Part shown: positions 11,867 to 22,260 of the stretch, one piece after another
Numbering within the stretch: position 1 is the first letter of the stretch
Layout of the letters: each line of letters starts with the position of its first letter
NCBI GenBank assembly: GCA_943737045.1
Contig: CALSFV010000319.1
Location: 310,001 to 374,000, forward strand
Direction of reading: 5' to 3'
DNA from: Parapristionchus giblindavisi
Lineage: Eukaryota; Nematoda; Chromadorea; Rhabditida; Diplogasteridae
DNA length: 64,000 bases
The notes under the pieces: generated by a model
The model's input: the letters and a program-made list of their open reading frames with translations, nothing else
What the model was told of the DNA's origin: nothing
Database searches by the model: none
Program-made: the position numbers and the translations under genes

Positions 11867-12644
11867 CGAACAAACTCTGGTATTTTGAAACTTAAAGTCT
11901 ACTTAAATTACGTCACAGACTTTAAGTAGACTTTAAGTAAACTTAAAGTGAAAGAACATTTGACGAAATGCATTACAGTATACCACACCACTTTAAGTAG
12001 ACTTGCGTTTTACTTTAAGTTTACTTAATGTCTACTTAAAGTGCGGAGTTTAAGTAGACTTTAAGTTTATAAATACCAGAGAATACACTTCAATATCTTT
12101 CACACTCTAATATTGCCAACGTCATGTGGGTCGTCGTGCTATCGGCTCGATAGAAAACGCAAAATCAAAAAAGTGGTAAATCCCGTCCAGCAAAACTGGC
12201 ATTATAAATAAACAATTAACATTATGAATAAAGAAAAATGCTTATTGAATTAAATGAAAAGATTGTAAAGCCAGTGAAGTGATTTTACCCCCCCCCCTCA
12301 TCTTTCATTTTTCTTATCATCAGTCTGCAATGCTCTACAATTTTTTTTGTGCTCTAATTGATATATGAGTTCATGAACTCATTAGGATGGTTTGTGTAGA
12401 AATCCACACTAATTTCCGAATCAACTAGACGAGTTTCAATATCGATTTTCTCGAACCTCAGCTCGATTGGGCAACGTTTGAGAGCGGATTCGTAATCAGC
12501 ATCGAAAACTAATTCTGTTCATGCTATTGCCATCTCATATGGACATGAAAAGTTAGGAACGTTCCCTCGTAAGTTTGATATTTTCTATTATCATATCATG
12601 ATCGATATAGGACAGAGTATTTGAATTTTTTTGCAATTAAAATG
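11867..12644 (+). repeat. Left arm of a large inverted duplication
   Basis: This 778-bp stretch is repeated in reverse complement at 15210-15991. It starts CGAACAAACTCTGG directly after the broken G2 exon 2 and ends GCAATTAAAATG. Its outer 200 bp (11875-12081) is itself a palindromic CTCTGGTATTTC-family MITE. Arm identity appears very high by eye, implying recent origin or gene conversion. Confidence 0.9.
11875..12081. repeat. CTCTGGTATTTC-family MITE at the outer edge of the left arm
   Basis: Ends CTCTGGTATTTTGAAACTTA and TTTATAAATACCAGAG, with repeated TTTAAGTAGACTT motifs between. It sits exactly at the G2 breakpoint. Confidence 0.8.
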
Positions 12645-12744
12645 TCAGTTGTTATTGTTCTTCTTTTTTTTGATACACGAAAGTCGTATGCAATGTTTAT
12701 TGATTTTCAATGTTAAACAAGTCGTTTCATCTTCACACTTTTCC

Positions 12745-13089
12745 TTAGAAAGTGATTCCGAAAACGTCTTGCATCAGAACTCCGAGAGTTGTTCCAATGA
12801 GAGTTGTGTTACCAGAAGCGAGAGCTGCTGCAAGTTGAGCATTGAACTGGTCGGCAAATCCAGCTCCAGAACTGTAATTATCTTGAAATAGGTTAAAATA
12901 GACTAGAAATATACCTTACCTGTTGAGGAAAGCGTTGAGAACGTATGAAATGGGAGCTGCAAGTGCTCCCGAGATACCGAAAGCCTCGAAAGCAGCTACA
13001 GGGACGATTGAAGTTCCAATAGTGACACTTTGTGCATGGATGAAGCCAAGAATAGCGAGAAGAACGATAATCGAAGTGATGGTAGTCAT
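12745..13089 (-). CDS. S1: small secreted Ala/Gly-rich peptide, 98 residues, two exons
   Basis: Exon 1 is 12920-13089 and exon 2 is 12745-12871; the 48-nt intron is GTAAGG...TTACAG. The product starts MTTITSIIVLLAILGFIHAQ, a signal peptide, followed by a mature part rich in Ala, Gly, Leu and Thr (for example FADQFNAQLAAALASGNTTL) ending GITF. There are no cysteines in the mature region. It matches S3 (21883-22227) with a few substitutions (VFGITF against AFGITF; VAAFEAFG against IIDFEALG). Family and function are not recognised. Size and composition fit a small secreted or antimicrobial-like peptide, but that is a guess. S1 and S2 are head-to-head. Confidence 0.85.
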
Positions 13090-13122
13090 TGTTGTTGATG
13101 ATGTTTCGAATAAAAACGACTC

Positions 13123-13167
13123 ATTTTATATCAATGAAACTATCATAGAAGTAAGACGATTACTGTA
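13123..13167 (-). promoter_or_regulatory. S1 promoter: TATA-like box and conserved upstream motif
   Basis: GATATAAAAT on the minus strand at 13123-13132 lies about 35 bp before the ATG. GTAAGACGATTACTGTA (plus strand, 13151-13167) is shared with the S2 and S3 upstream regions. Conservation across copies that have otherwise drifted suggests a regulatory role. Confidence 0.5.
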
Positions 13168-13770
13168 CGTATTATGTTAATTATGCCAAGGAAAATATAC
13201 AGCGTGTTCTCAATTTGAGTCACTGTTTATACAAAAATATGTTCTAGACATTTTTGAGCGTGACAATAACAAGGAACTCCTGAATAGAATAATTTTAATG
13301 TGAATATAGATCATCTTTACGATACAGCAGAATTATGCGTACTGCATCCTTTTCGTTTATATTTTTAATTATTTAATGCTGTTTAGGTTGAAAATAAGAC
13401 TGATAAGGATTAATTCATTTCGAATTGTTTTGAAAGAAATCAGAATCAAGTAACGTCTCTATTTACCTGAAAATGCCTGTTTCAACGATTATGGCATGTA
13501 TGTATTCATTTATGATTCTTACAAAAATCCTGAAAATGAACGACAGCGAAGGGATTAAACGAAGACACAATTGTATGAATTTTCCGTTCAGTTAAGATTA
13601 TAATAATATTAAGAAGATGATCAACTTGGTCAATATATGCTCAAGTTCAGATTATTTTTATTATTGCCATGTACAAATCTCTGGCCTCCCGTATTCGATC
13701 ATTTGAATATGTTGACCTGTATTGGGAAAGCGCCCAGGAATCATCGTTCACATAATTAGCATAGCACACA

Positions 13771-13818
13771 TGATACAGTAATCATCTTACTTCAATGATA
13801 GTTTCATTGATATAAAAA
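13771..13818 (+). promoter_or_regulatory. S2 promoter copy
   Basis: TGATACAGTAATCATCTTAC (13771-13790) and a TATA-like GATATAAAAA (13809-13818) precede the S2 start at 13852 with the same spacing as in S1 and S3. Confidence 0.5.
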
Positions 13819-13851
13819 GAGTCATTTTCATTCGAAACATCATCAATAACA

Positions 13852-13980
13852 ATGACTACCATCACTTCGATTATCGTTCTGCTCGCTATTCTTGGCTTCA
13901 TCCATGCACAAAGTGTCACTATCGGTACTTCAATCGTCCCAATAATTGATTTCGAGGCTCTCGGTTTCTCTGGAGCTCTC
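13852..13980 (+). pseudogene. S2: truncated copy of the small secreted peptide gene
   Basis: Begins with the same signal peptide as S1 and S3 and follows the family for about 42 residues (to FSGAL). It then departs at about 13980 into the roughly 0.9-kb direct repeat also found at 19146. The rest of exon 1, the intron and exon 2 are missing. The ORF continues to 14040 only by chance. The promoter is intact, so a transcript is possible. Confidence 0.8.
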
Positions 13981-13993
13981 TCGTTGGCATCCA

Positions 13994-14304
13994 CACGGCG
14001 GTTCAATGAAGAGAAATCGCTACATTTAACTTTGGCTTGAAGGCTCTTGCATTACGAAAAATCGGCAAAGTTGATTTGCACTGGGCGGGATTCGAACCTA
14101 CGAGGTTCGGATCTCTAAACAAAAGCTCTATCCACTAAGCCATCTCGGCATGTCTCGCGAATCGTAAAACTCGATGATAGGTCTAGTCAGAAGCGAGCGC
14201 CCAGATATACCGTAATCAACTTTTGCGCTGCTCATCATCACTCAGTTTGCGATACTTTCTTTCTCAGGCAAGAGCTTCTTAGTTACTATCATTGAGCCGC
14301 CGTG
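13994..14304. mobile_element. 311-bp TIR element carrying a tRNA-like sequence
   Basis: Terminal inverted repeats CACGGCGGTTCAATGA and TCATTGAGCCGCCGTG. It is flanked by the 5-bp duplication ATCCA (13989-13993 and 14305-14309). The sister repeat has the uninterrupted site at 19158-19162, so insertion is proven by comparison. Inside, on the minus strand at about 14082-14149, is a tRNA-like stretch with a D-arm (TGGCTTAGTGGATAGAGC) and a B-box (GGTTCGAATCC) but no pairing acceptor stem. Confidence 0.9.
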
Positions 14305-15118
14305 ATCCAGCACTTGATAACTACAACTTCATGGTTCATAGAGGTCCTATAAACTTGGGATGGGTATCATTGTGATCAGCATTAGTAACACTACCGTAAT
14401 CTACCGTAACCCAGTTCGGTGGGTCAGATCAAGTTCGGTGAGTTAGATATCACTAAAAATTGTCGGAACGGCCACAACGTGTATTATATCATCAAGAGCT
14501 ATTGCAAAGTACCGTAATCTACCGTAACCCATTTCGGTGGGTCAGATCAAGTTCGGTTGGTCAGATTTCACTAAAAATTGCCAAAATGGTCAGTGTGTGC
14601 GAGATATCATAATAAGATATTGCAAACAACAGTAATCTATTATTATACATTTTGCAGATTACTTATTCTTCCTCAATTATTTCGACAGTCTCGTTCATGA
14701 GCATGTGTTTAATATGTAATATTTGCTGAACAATGAACTGGTTAAATTTAATGAAAATGAGTCTAGGCTTTTGAGAGTATCACTATCGAACCGTTGAAAA
14801 ATATAAAATGAATATTGAATTTAAAAGAGTATATTACACCGATGATAAGAATCTCTCTTGTGAATTTCCTTTCAGGTATCATATGAGAACTATAAAAGGT
14901 TATAGCAAGAATGATTGATTTGAAGTAGATGCCTAATCTCCGGGCCAAATTTTGAATTTCATGTTATAATATGAAACCAGACGGTAACGATATGACTAAC
15001 AACTGACTTGACTTGTATGACTTGTAAGAATGCATTTAATTACACATATTTTTGTTTCGTAGTAAGACTGTTCGCGTAGAATGTTTCATCGCATGAACCA
15101 AAAAAAGCTCTACTTCAA

Positions 15119-15209
15119 AATTTTGGTTTAATTTAACCCTAAAAACGTTGGTTAAGCTTAACCAGAAAATGTTAGTTAAGCTTACCCTCAAAATATAGGT
15201 TAAGCTTAA
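15119..15209. repeat. GGTTAAGCTTAACC minisatellite, short form
   Basis: About three imperfect units of roughly 30 bp, each centred on the palindrome GTTAAGCTTAAC with an A-rich spacer. The sister array at 19978-20150 has about six. Confidence 0.7.
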
Positions 15210-15991
15210 CATTTTAATTGCAAAAAAAATTCAAATACTCTGTCCTATATCGATCATGATATGATAATAGAAAATATCAAACTTACGAGGGAACGTTCCT
15301 AACTTTTCATGTCCATATGAGATGGCAATAGCATGAACAGAATTAGTTTTCGATGCTGATTACGAATCCGCTCTCAAACGTTGCCCAATCGAGCTGAGGT
15401 TCGAGAAAATCGATATTGAAACTCGTCTAGTTGATTCGGAAATTAGTGTGGATTTCTACACAAACCATCCTAATGAGTTCATGAACTCATATATCAATTA
15501 GAGCACAAAAAAAATTGTAGAGCATTGCAGACTGATGATAAGAAAAATGAAAGATGAGGGGGGGGGGGGGTAAAATCACTTCACTGGCTTTACAATCTTT
15601 TCATTTAATTCAATAAGCATTTTTCTTTATTCATAATGTTAATTGTTTATTTATAATGCCAGTTTTGCTGGACGGGATTTACCACTTTTTTGATTTTGCG
15701 TTTTCTATCGAGCCGATAGCACGACGACCCACATGACGTTGGCAATATTAGAGTGTGAAAGATATTGAAGTGTATTCTCTGGTATTTATAAACTTAAAGT
15801 CTACTTAAACTCCGCACTTTAAGTAGACTTTAAGTAAACTTAAAGTAAAACGCAAGTCTACTTAAAGTGGTGTGGTATACTGTAATGCATTTCGTCAAAT
15901 GTTCTTTCACTTTAAGTTTACTTAAAGTCTACTTAAAGTCTGTGACGTAATTTAAGTAGACTTTAAGTTTCAAAATACCAGAGTTTGTTCG
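15210..15991 (-). repeat. Right arm of the large inverted duplication
   Basis: Reverse complement of 11867-12644, from CATTTTAATTGC to CCAGAGTTTGTTCG. It includes the CTCTGGTATTTC-family MITE at 15777-15983. The 2.56 kb between the arms holds S1, S2 and the first direct repeat. Confidence 0.9.
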
Positions 15992-16233
15992 TTAGAGTGT
16001 TTTTTTTCAGAGGCAGAAATCAGGACTTTTAAAAAACACGAATGTGGATTTTGTTACATAACTTTTTATAATCGTTATTCCATGAAGATTCACGAACGGA
16101 AATAAATCAGCGAATAATAAATAAATCGCATAATCGGCCAAATTGGTTTAGCGGCAAAACGTGTATCTTGTAAGTATACGAGAATTGGTTTTAATTTTCA
16201 AAAAAAGAAAAAAATCAAAACGCAAAAAGAGTT

Positions 16234-16304
16234 GCCCATGGCTGGAATCGAACCAGCGTCGCCACGGCCACAACGTGGAGTACTAACCACTATACTACAT
16301 GGGC
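16234..16304 (-). tRNA. tRNA-His (GUG)
   Basis: A clean cloverleaf on the minus strand. The 7-bp acceptor stem GCCCATG/CATGGGC pairs fully and is followed by a 3' A. The D-arm contains AGTATAGTGGTTAGTAC. The anticodon stem CCACG/CGTGG closes the loop TTGTGGC, giving anticodon GTG. The T-arm is GCTGG-TTCGATT-CCAGC. There is no intron. Unlike the tRNA-like pieces elsewhere in this window, every stem pairs, so this is probably functional. The 5' -1 G of tRNA-His is normally added after transcription. Confidence 0.95.
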
Positions 16305-16464
16305 CGATAGTTATGGCTCAATGAACCAATCAAGAGGGACACTGAATAAAATAAGAAGAGAATCACTGATGATGCATCATACTTCTTCGCGTTTAATAAA
16401 CACTCTTTTCGTCTTCATATTTGGAAATTGAATCACTAAAAATATCAATCTTATTTATATTGTT

Positions 16465-16612
16465 CTGTGGCCGTATACAAGAACAAAGCGCAAACCGTTT
16501 TCCGTCAAAATGTGACGTCATTAGCGTATGCAGAGGATTTTTGGAAAACGCCTCCGCCTGCGCTAATGACATCACATTTCCCCGACAAACTGTTCATGCA
16601 TACACTGATTGA
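16465..16612. repeat. GGCCGTATGCAAGAAC hairpin MITE, diverged copy
   Basis: Contains GTGGCCGTATACAAGAACAA, TGTGACGTCATTAGCG and the mirrored CGCTAATGACATCACA, ending near GTTCATGCATACACTG. Same family as the near-perfect hairpin at 31611-31746 and the copy at about 24790-24897. Confidence 0.75.
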
Positions 16613-17012
16613 GATGAAAAAATAATGTAAATCTTCAATTCTTTTTGCAAATCATATCTCTGCAATTATCTTATAATGTTCTTGATATTGCGGAAGATGA
16701 AAAATATTAGCACATGTCAAATAGAATTTCGTTGAGAAAAAATGTTTAGAAAAGTGTGTTCGTGCTTCCATTTCAAAAATTAAAGCTCGGCCGGAACTTC
16801 TTTGATTTCTGGCTTGAATTAATCTGCAATATCACCTGGGCCAGAAATCAAAGAAGTGCCGCTCGGCCAGTTGATGCCAATCAGGTCATAGCATATTAGA
16901 TTTTTAAGATGTTCATCAACAATATCATTCAATGGATGCATTCGATTTAGATTGTTTGTGACGCTGCGGGCGAATGATGGGAAAAAATAGGTAAAATAAA
17001 GCTATTATAATA

Positions 17013-18251
17013 TTAGGTTGTCGGGAAAGTCTTGACACCTCTGTTTGCCTTTGCACTGTGTGTCGCAATTGCTCTTTGGGTTTCTCTCGTTACTAGTATA
17101 TACCAAGCAGTGACTGGCCTTTGCAGTGAACAACTCCCCATTCCATTCACATCAGTCAGGCTCTAGTAGTGCAACGATGTATAACATTAGTGCTTTCCAC
17201 AACCGTCATGTTCCACTTTACCTCTTCCCATCCGACACCACGACGAAGGATTCGGATACCCTCCTGAAGATTTTTTATGACAGACATGCCCACACTACAA
17301 CACCATCAAAGATTTGTTTCCTGCGCTTCATAGGAAACGACATTTCCTTCCTTAAACGGCAGACCCCGTGAGTTGGATTTTGACACGTCGAAGAAACTTG
17401 TGGAATCGGACCCATTTCAAAGTGTCTGTATATTGGTCATCACACTTGGAGTCCACCATAGCACAGTCGAGGAATACCGTAAATCCATTGGAATGGTAAA
17501 ATTTTTCAGTCGATTCATAACCTATGATCACACCAAAACCAACCTTGATCGTTGAATCGATGATTCCATTACTCACCCCACTCTCCACTCTGGGGATCGA
17601 TGGCTTGACCGGCTCATAACGGGGGATGAAAAGTGGGTCTACTACGATAACAACCACAGGTGAGCCGAAAGGGTTGAAGAACGAGAGACACCACAGGATG
17701 CCCCCAAACCTAACCTGCGCCCCCCAAAACGCATGCTGTCAGTGTGGTGGGGAATGGATGGTGTGATCAGCTGGCAGCTGCTCCCCGAGGGCATGAAAAT
17801 TACCAGGTCTAAGTGCGTCACACAACACGGAATATGATGAAGGCAGTCGATCTTTCAAGCCAGAAGAACAAAAAAGTATATTATCACCACTATTACCCCC
17901 GTCACCATGTCTTCAATAAAGTCAGGCAGGAACTGGCCGTATATGGATGGATGGTTCTCTCTCATCCGCCGTATTCTCCTGGCTTGGCCACGTCAGAATA
18001 CGTGCTTTTCGCAATCCTGACCCGTGCCCTTCGACATAGGACCTTCAAGTCCCATGGAAGTGTCGAATCTGCACTCAAGCAATACTTTACTTCGCGCCCA
18101 GCTGGGTTCTACAAAGAGGGAAACCACACATTGACCGAACGTTGGCACTACATTTGTTGATCATGATGGAGCATATAACCCATAACGTACTTCTGTTTGC
18201 TTCGAGAAATAAACGATCGAAAAAGGTGTCAAGACTTTCCCGACAACCTAA
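17013..18251 (+). mobile_element. Mariner-family transposon, dead copy
   Basis: 1239 bp between TA dinucleotides (17011-17012 and 18252-18253). TIRs start TTAGGTTGTCGGGAAAGTCT and match in reverse complement at the right end. Transposase fragments on the plus strand include TGDEKWVYYDNNHR (about 17605-17660), a WWGMDGVISWQLLPEG segment (about 17740), HPPYSPGLATSEYVLF (about 17960) and a C-terminal PAGFYKEGNHTLTERW (about 18100), in several frames with stops. The sequence carries the mariner-type DEKW motif and proline-tyrosine block but cannot be active as read. Confidence 0.92.
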
Positions 18252-18253
18252 TA

Positions 18254-19145
18254 TATAATGTCACAGGCATGATATTATCTTGCTTGAAAGGGAAAGTACC
18301 TGCTGGACGTGTAAAGTGTGTGTGTGTTCCTGTGACTTTTGTGGTTCTTGCTGCAAAACCATTCGAAATTGATCTGTAGATCTATCGTAAATGTTGGTAT
18401 CGTTTCGGCGATCCGTCTGCGCTTATACACTATACGTTAGATCTTCCGATCAGTCGCTATTCTTAACCAATGTTGTTGCAGGATGTATAATTAATGCTGT
18501 TTGAAACGTAAATCCTTCGTTCTATTGGATTGACGATCTGAATACTGTATTATCTCTCACCCTCGCTTTATCTTCCTCTTCCTCCATCTGCATCCCATCT
18601 CTCCCTTCTGTTAGTCTTCTCTCTCATGACCTCTGCCAATGGCCGCTGATAGTGTGCCCAACCCAAGCTAATTTGATGCTTTCTGCTCGGGTCACACTAT
18701 CTCGCTTTCTTGTTCTGCGAGAGAGTATTGCCAATGTTTAGAGCGAAATTAGATTGGAAGTGCCTTTAACTATTTCTGATTTAACTATTTCTGAATTAAC
18801 TATTTCTTATTTGGCTATTTCTGATTCAGTTCGCAGCAGTTCATGCAGAATATAGACAATATGCTATGTTATTTATATTTATCTCATTTCATGATTAAGA
18901 CCCCACACCACCAATGTTTATGTAGATGAATCGATCAAACCCACTCCCAGCATAGCCTTGTCTCTTTTCTTCTGGCTTTTGTTATTTCTTATCTCTTCCT
19001 ACACATTACACATTACACCACTTGCCATCTCCCTTCCTCTGTTTTAATCTTGGTTTGCTACCTCTCATAAAGTTGCTGCTTTAGCTATCTCTCGTCTACT
19101 ACACCCGCACTACACAACGAAAACTCTTTGCTATTTTCACATATT
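18254..19145. other. Intergenic stretch, no gene seen, one MITE
   Basis: T/C-rich sequence with many CTCT and TTCC runs. A CACACCC-family MITE lies at about 18652-18769 (AGTGTGCCCAACCCAAGCTAA to GTGCCTTTAA). No conserved exon or RNA gene was found. Confidence 0.55.
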
Positions 19146-20068
19146 TCTCTCGTTGGCATCCAGCACTTGATAACTACAACTTCATGGTTCATAGAGGTCC
19201 TATAAACTTAGGATGGGTATCATTGTGATCAGCATTAGTAATACTACCGTAATCTACCGTAACCCAGTTCGGTGGGTCAGATCAAGTTCGGTGAGTCAGA
19301 TATCACTAAAAATTGTCGGAACGGCCACAACGTGTATTATATCATCAGGAGCTATTGCAAAGTACCGTAATCTACCGTAACCCATTTCGGTGGGTCAGAT
19401 CAAGTTCGGTTGGTCAGATTTCACTAAAAATTGCCAAAATGGTCACTGTGTGCGAGATATCATAATGAGATATTGCAAACAACAGTAATCTATTATTATA
19501 CATTTTGCAGATTACTTATTCTTCCTCAATTATTTCGACAGTCTCGTTCATGAGCATGCGTTTAATATGTAATATTTGCTGAACAATGAACTGGTTAAAT
19601 TTAATGAAAATGAGTCTAGGCTTTTGAGAGTATCACTATCGAACAGTTGAAAAATATAAAATGAATATTGAATTTAACAGAGTATATTACACCGATGATA
19701 AGAATCTCTCTTGTGAATTTCCTTTCAGGTATCATATGAGAACTATAAAAGGTTATAGTAAGAATGATTGATTTGAAGTAGATGCCTAATCTCCGGGCCA
19801 AATTTTGAATTTCATGTTATAATATGAAACCAGACTGTAACGATATGACTAACAACTGACTTGACTTGTATGACTTGTAAGAATGCATTTAATTACACAT
19901 ATTTTTGTTTCGTAGTAAGACTGTTCGCGTAGAATGTTTCATCGCATGAACCAAAAAAAGCTCTACTTCAAAATTTTGGTTTAGTTTAACCCTAAAAACG
20001 TTGGTTAAGCTTAACCAGAAAATGTTAGTTAAGCTTACCCTCAAAATATAGGTTAAGCTTAACCGCAA
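19146..20068. repeat. Copy 2 of the roughly 0.9-kb direct repeat (uninterrupted)
   Basis: Same sequence as 13980-15209 without the 311-bp insertion; the unoccupied target ATCCA is at 19158-19162. A few substitutions separate the copies. Confidence 0.8.
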
Positions 20069-20150
20069 AAAGTTAGTTAAGCTTAACCTCAAAAAGTTAG
20101 TTGAGCTTACAATTAACCTCATAATTTGGTTAAGCTTAACCAGAAAATGT
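19978..20150. repeat. GGTTAAGCTTAACC minisatellite, long form
   Basis: About six units built on GGTTAAGCTTAACC separated by AAAAANGTTA-like spacers. The array is longer than in copy 1, so units have been gained or lost since the repeats separated. Confidence 0.75.
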
Positions 20151-20806
20151 ATTTTAATTCATGCAATAAATCATATTGCATGCATAAAGTGAAGCATCTA
20201 GCAGCAAAAAAAAGACTGAGATATTCGGGATGGAAGGGGGTTGGGGCTTTCTCCATAAGAACAAAAGAACGCTGCTTCGGAAGGCCAGATCGCATCAAAA
20301 GGGAGTGGATATAGGGTCGAATTAGATCAAAGGCCACACGATAACTACATATAGCTTACAATTAGCCCAACGAGTACCTAAACTAGGTTGTCACAGTTAC
20401 CAGAGCATTCTGATTCCCTAGATCTCTCAAGGTTTCACTCCCCAATTTGGGCTTCCGGAGTAGTGCCACTTGTAGTGCTACGAATAGTGGAGTAAACATG
20501 AGGGTGGTTGGTGCCCATGCCCATAATAGCTGATTTAGAAATAAACGTAGTTATGTCCCACAGGGAGCTCCAGGGCTGGGATTTTTTGTTCGGTATTTTT
20601 TTTGTTTTTTGGTTTTTTTTGGGTTTTTGAGAATTTTTTGTTTGGTATTTTTTTTGTTTGGTTTTTCTGCAAAAACCAAAAAATAACAAAAAAATCGGAT
20701 AAAGAAAATTTACACAAATTTGCTTGAAAATTTAGTTTATGATCAGTTTTGTTGTTCATTTTTCACCGTAAGACAATATTGGTGAGTGTAATATTACCGA
20801 ATAGTG
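20151..20806. other. Intergenic, T/G-rich repeat material
   Basis: No gene seen. A T-rich block (about 20580-20690) follows GGAGCTCCAGGGCTGGGA (about 20563-20580). A related T-rich block at 21540-21660 ends with the reverse complement CCCAGCCCTGGGGAGCTCC, so the two may be ends of one decayed element surrounding 20807-21370. Confidence 0.4.
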
Positions 20807-21370
20807 TTAAAGAAGGGGATTTTTTCTTGAGTGACTATTCTTGTCAGGCAGGGCTATAGATGACATCTACCTGAATACAAAAACAATATTGTCTCAAATT
20901 ATGGATGCCTCGGAATACCGTAATCCGAGCTGAAAGTTCGTTGTTGCGCCAAGGAAATGTCAGGGACAATGCGGCCTTTCGAATTTGAAAGCTGAATGTA
21001 GAGAAAATCGCAAACGGAATCCAAACCGGCGTGGTGCGGTTACAAGCGCTGATTACTAACCACTGCTACACGAGCTACTCTTTTGGCCTTCCGAATCTAT
21101 TTGAGAATGCAGAATGCCACATAATTGGTCGCACGTTCTTCATGATAATAGCGCACCCCATACATTTTCACACCCTCACAAGATGAGGATCGACCTACTC
21201 TACACGGCTCTTTTAAGCATCTACCCACTATATAAGGGTCCTGTTTTAAGCTAAAAATTACAATGCCACATAAGGAAAAATAAGGAAATCGACCCATTAT
21301 ATAAAAGTAAAACGGTGAGGGTGCCGAAAATGTATGGCGCACCCTCAATTTCCTGATTCCCCTACTTTAA
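20807..21370. mobile_element. TTAA-flanked element with a tRNA-like insert
   Basis: Starts TTAAAGAAGGGGAT and ends ATTCCCCTACTTTAA. The interior includes a tRNA-like stretch on the minus strand (about 21011-21075, degraded) preceded by GGAATACCGTAATCCGAGC. The better-preserved relative at 62052-62420 shows the same order of parts. Confidence 0.65.
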
Positions 21371-21882
21371 TTAATTCATAAAATGCTGCCGATAACAAAT
21401 CAACAACGAATTTATCTTCTATGTTTGTTTTAGTTGTTGATTTTAAGAATTTTGACTCTGAATAAAGAATAGTTGCTATTTAAAGGAAGAGCAACACGAG
21501 ATAATGTTAAAATTTTCTCGGAACAGTGGGAAAAATTAATTATTTTAATTTTTTTGGTTTTTTTTTTGGTTTTTTTGTTTGGTGAAAATTTTTTTTGTTG
21601 AACCCAAACAAAAAATTTTTTGGTCGAAATAATTTTTTGTCCCAGCCCTGGGGAGCTCCAATCATGAACGCGATCAAGAGGGGTTTTAAGGGTTTTAAAG
21701 TTGTTAAAGGAGCACACTTTGAGATCTTCAGCATATGTAGAACAGGATGCATTAGGAGAAAGAATAGACGGAATATAAGAAATGTATATGTACGTTTTGA
21801 TCTGACAAAGTTAAATGAAAATCGTATGATAGGTTTATTGATTCTCAATGAGAAACAAGTCATCTTGACTTCATACTGTTTC

Positions 21883-22227
21883 TCAGAATGTGATTCCGAA
21901 AGCCTTTTGAATCAATGTTCCGAGAGTTGTTCCAATGAGGGTTGTGTTACCAGCAGCGAGAGCTGCTGCAAGTTGAGCATTGAACTGGTCGGCAAATCCA
22001 GCTCCGGTACTGTAATCACTTGTAATTAGCCTAATGTACAGCATAAATATGCCTTACCTGTTGAGGAAAGCGTTGAGAACGTATGAAATAGGTGCTACCA
22101 AAGCTCCCGAGATACCGAGAGCCTCGAAATCAATTATAGGGACGATTGAAGTACCGATAGTGACACTTTGGGCATGGATGAAGCCAAGAATAGCGAGAAG
22201 AACGATAATCGAAGTGATGGTAGTCAT
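21883..22227 (-). CDS. S3: small secreted Ala/Gly-rich peptide, 98 residues, two exons
   Basis: Exon 1 is 22058-22227 and exon 2 is 21883-22009; the intron is 48 nt with GTAAGG and TTACAG ends. The start was chosen at 22227 because an upstream in-frame ATG adds an unlikely SFESSS stretch before the signal peptide and is absent from S1. The mature protein carries IGTSIVPIIDFEALG, then FADQFNAQLAAALAAGNTTL, and ends GITF. Exon lengths are identical to S1. A LINE is inserted about 100 bp upstream, splitting the upstream region; the missing part of that region matches S2's upstream DNA (13620-13740 against 23310-23390). Confidence 0.87.
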
Positions 22228-22260
22228 TGTTGTTGATGATGATTCGAATGAAAACAACTC

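Larger units (their letters stand above)
13980..15209. repeat. Copy 1 of a roughly 0.9-kb direct repeat, interrupted by a 311-bp element
   Basis: From CTCTCGTTGGCATCCA onward this matches 19146 to about 20068 in the same orientation, once the insertion at 13994-14304 is removed. It contains nematode-type TACCGTAATCTACCGTAACC runs and ends in a short GGTTAAGCTTAACC minisatellite. A 61-codon ORF (14763-14948, minus) is kept in both copies but shows no recognisable domain. The repeat ends exactly where the right inverted arm starts. Confidence 0.7.

Noticed and set aside
14082..14149. tRNA gene on the minus strand
   Set aside because: It has D-arm and B-box but no pairing acceptor stem and a poor anticodon stem, and lies inside a TIR element; called tRNA-like only. 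The same applies to 21011-21075 and 62248-62315.
14763..14948. 61-codon ORF on the minus strand, repeated at 19616-19801
   Set aside because: Conserved only because the whole 0.9-kb repeat is duplicated; no domain, splice or promoter signal.
20119..20337. Leu/Ser repeat proteins from 19889-20337
   Set aside because: The repeated FLRLSLTN-type peptides come from the GGTTAAGCTTAACC minisatellite read in one frame.
20535..21863. Lys-rich ORFs on the minus strand (20435-20759, 21430-21863)
   Set aside because: Translations of poly-T/G repeat tracts; composition is an artefact of low complexity.
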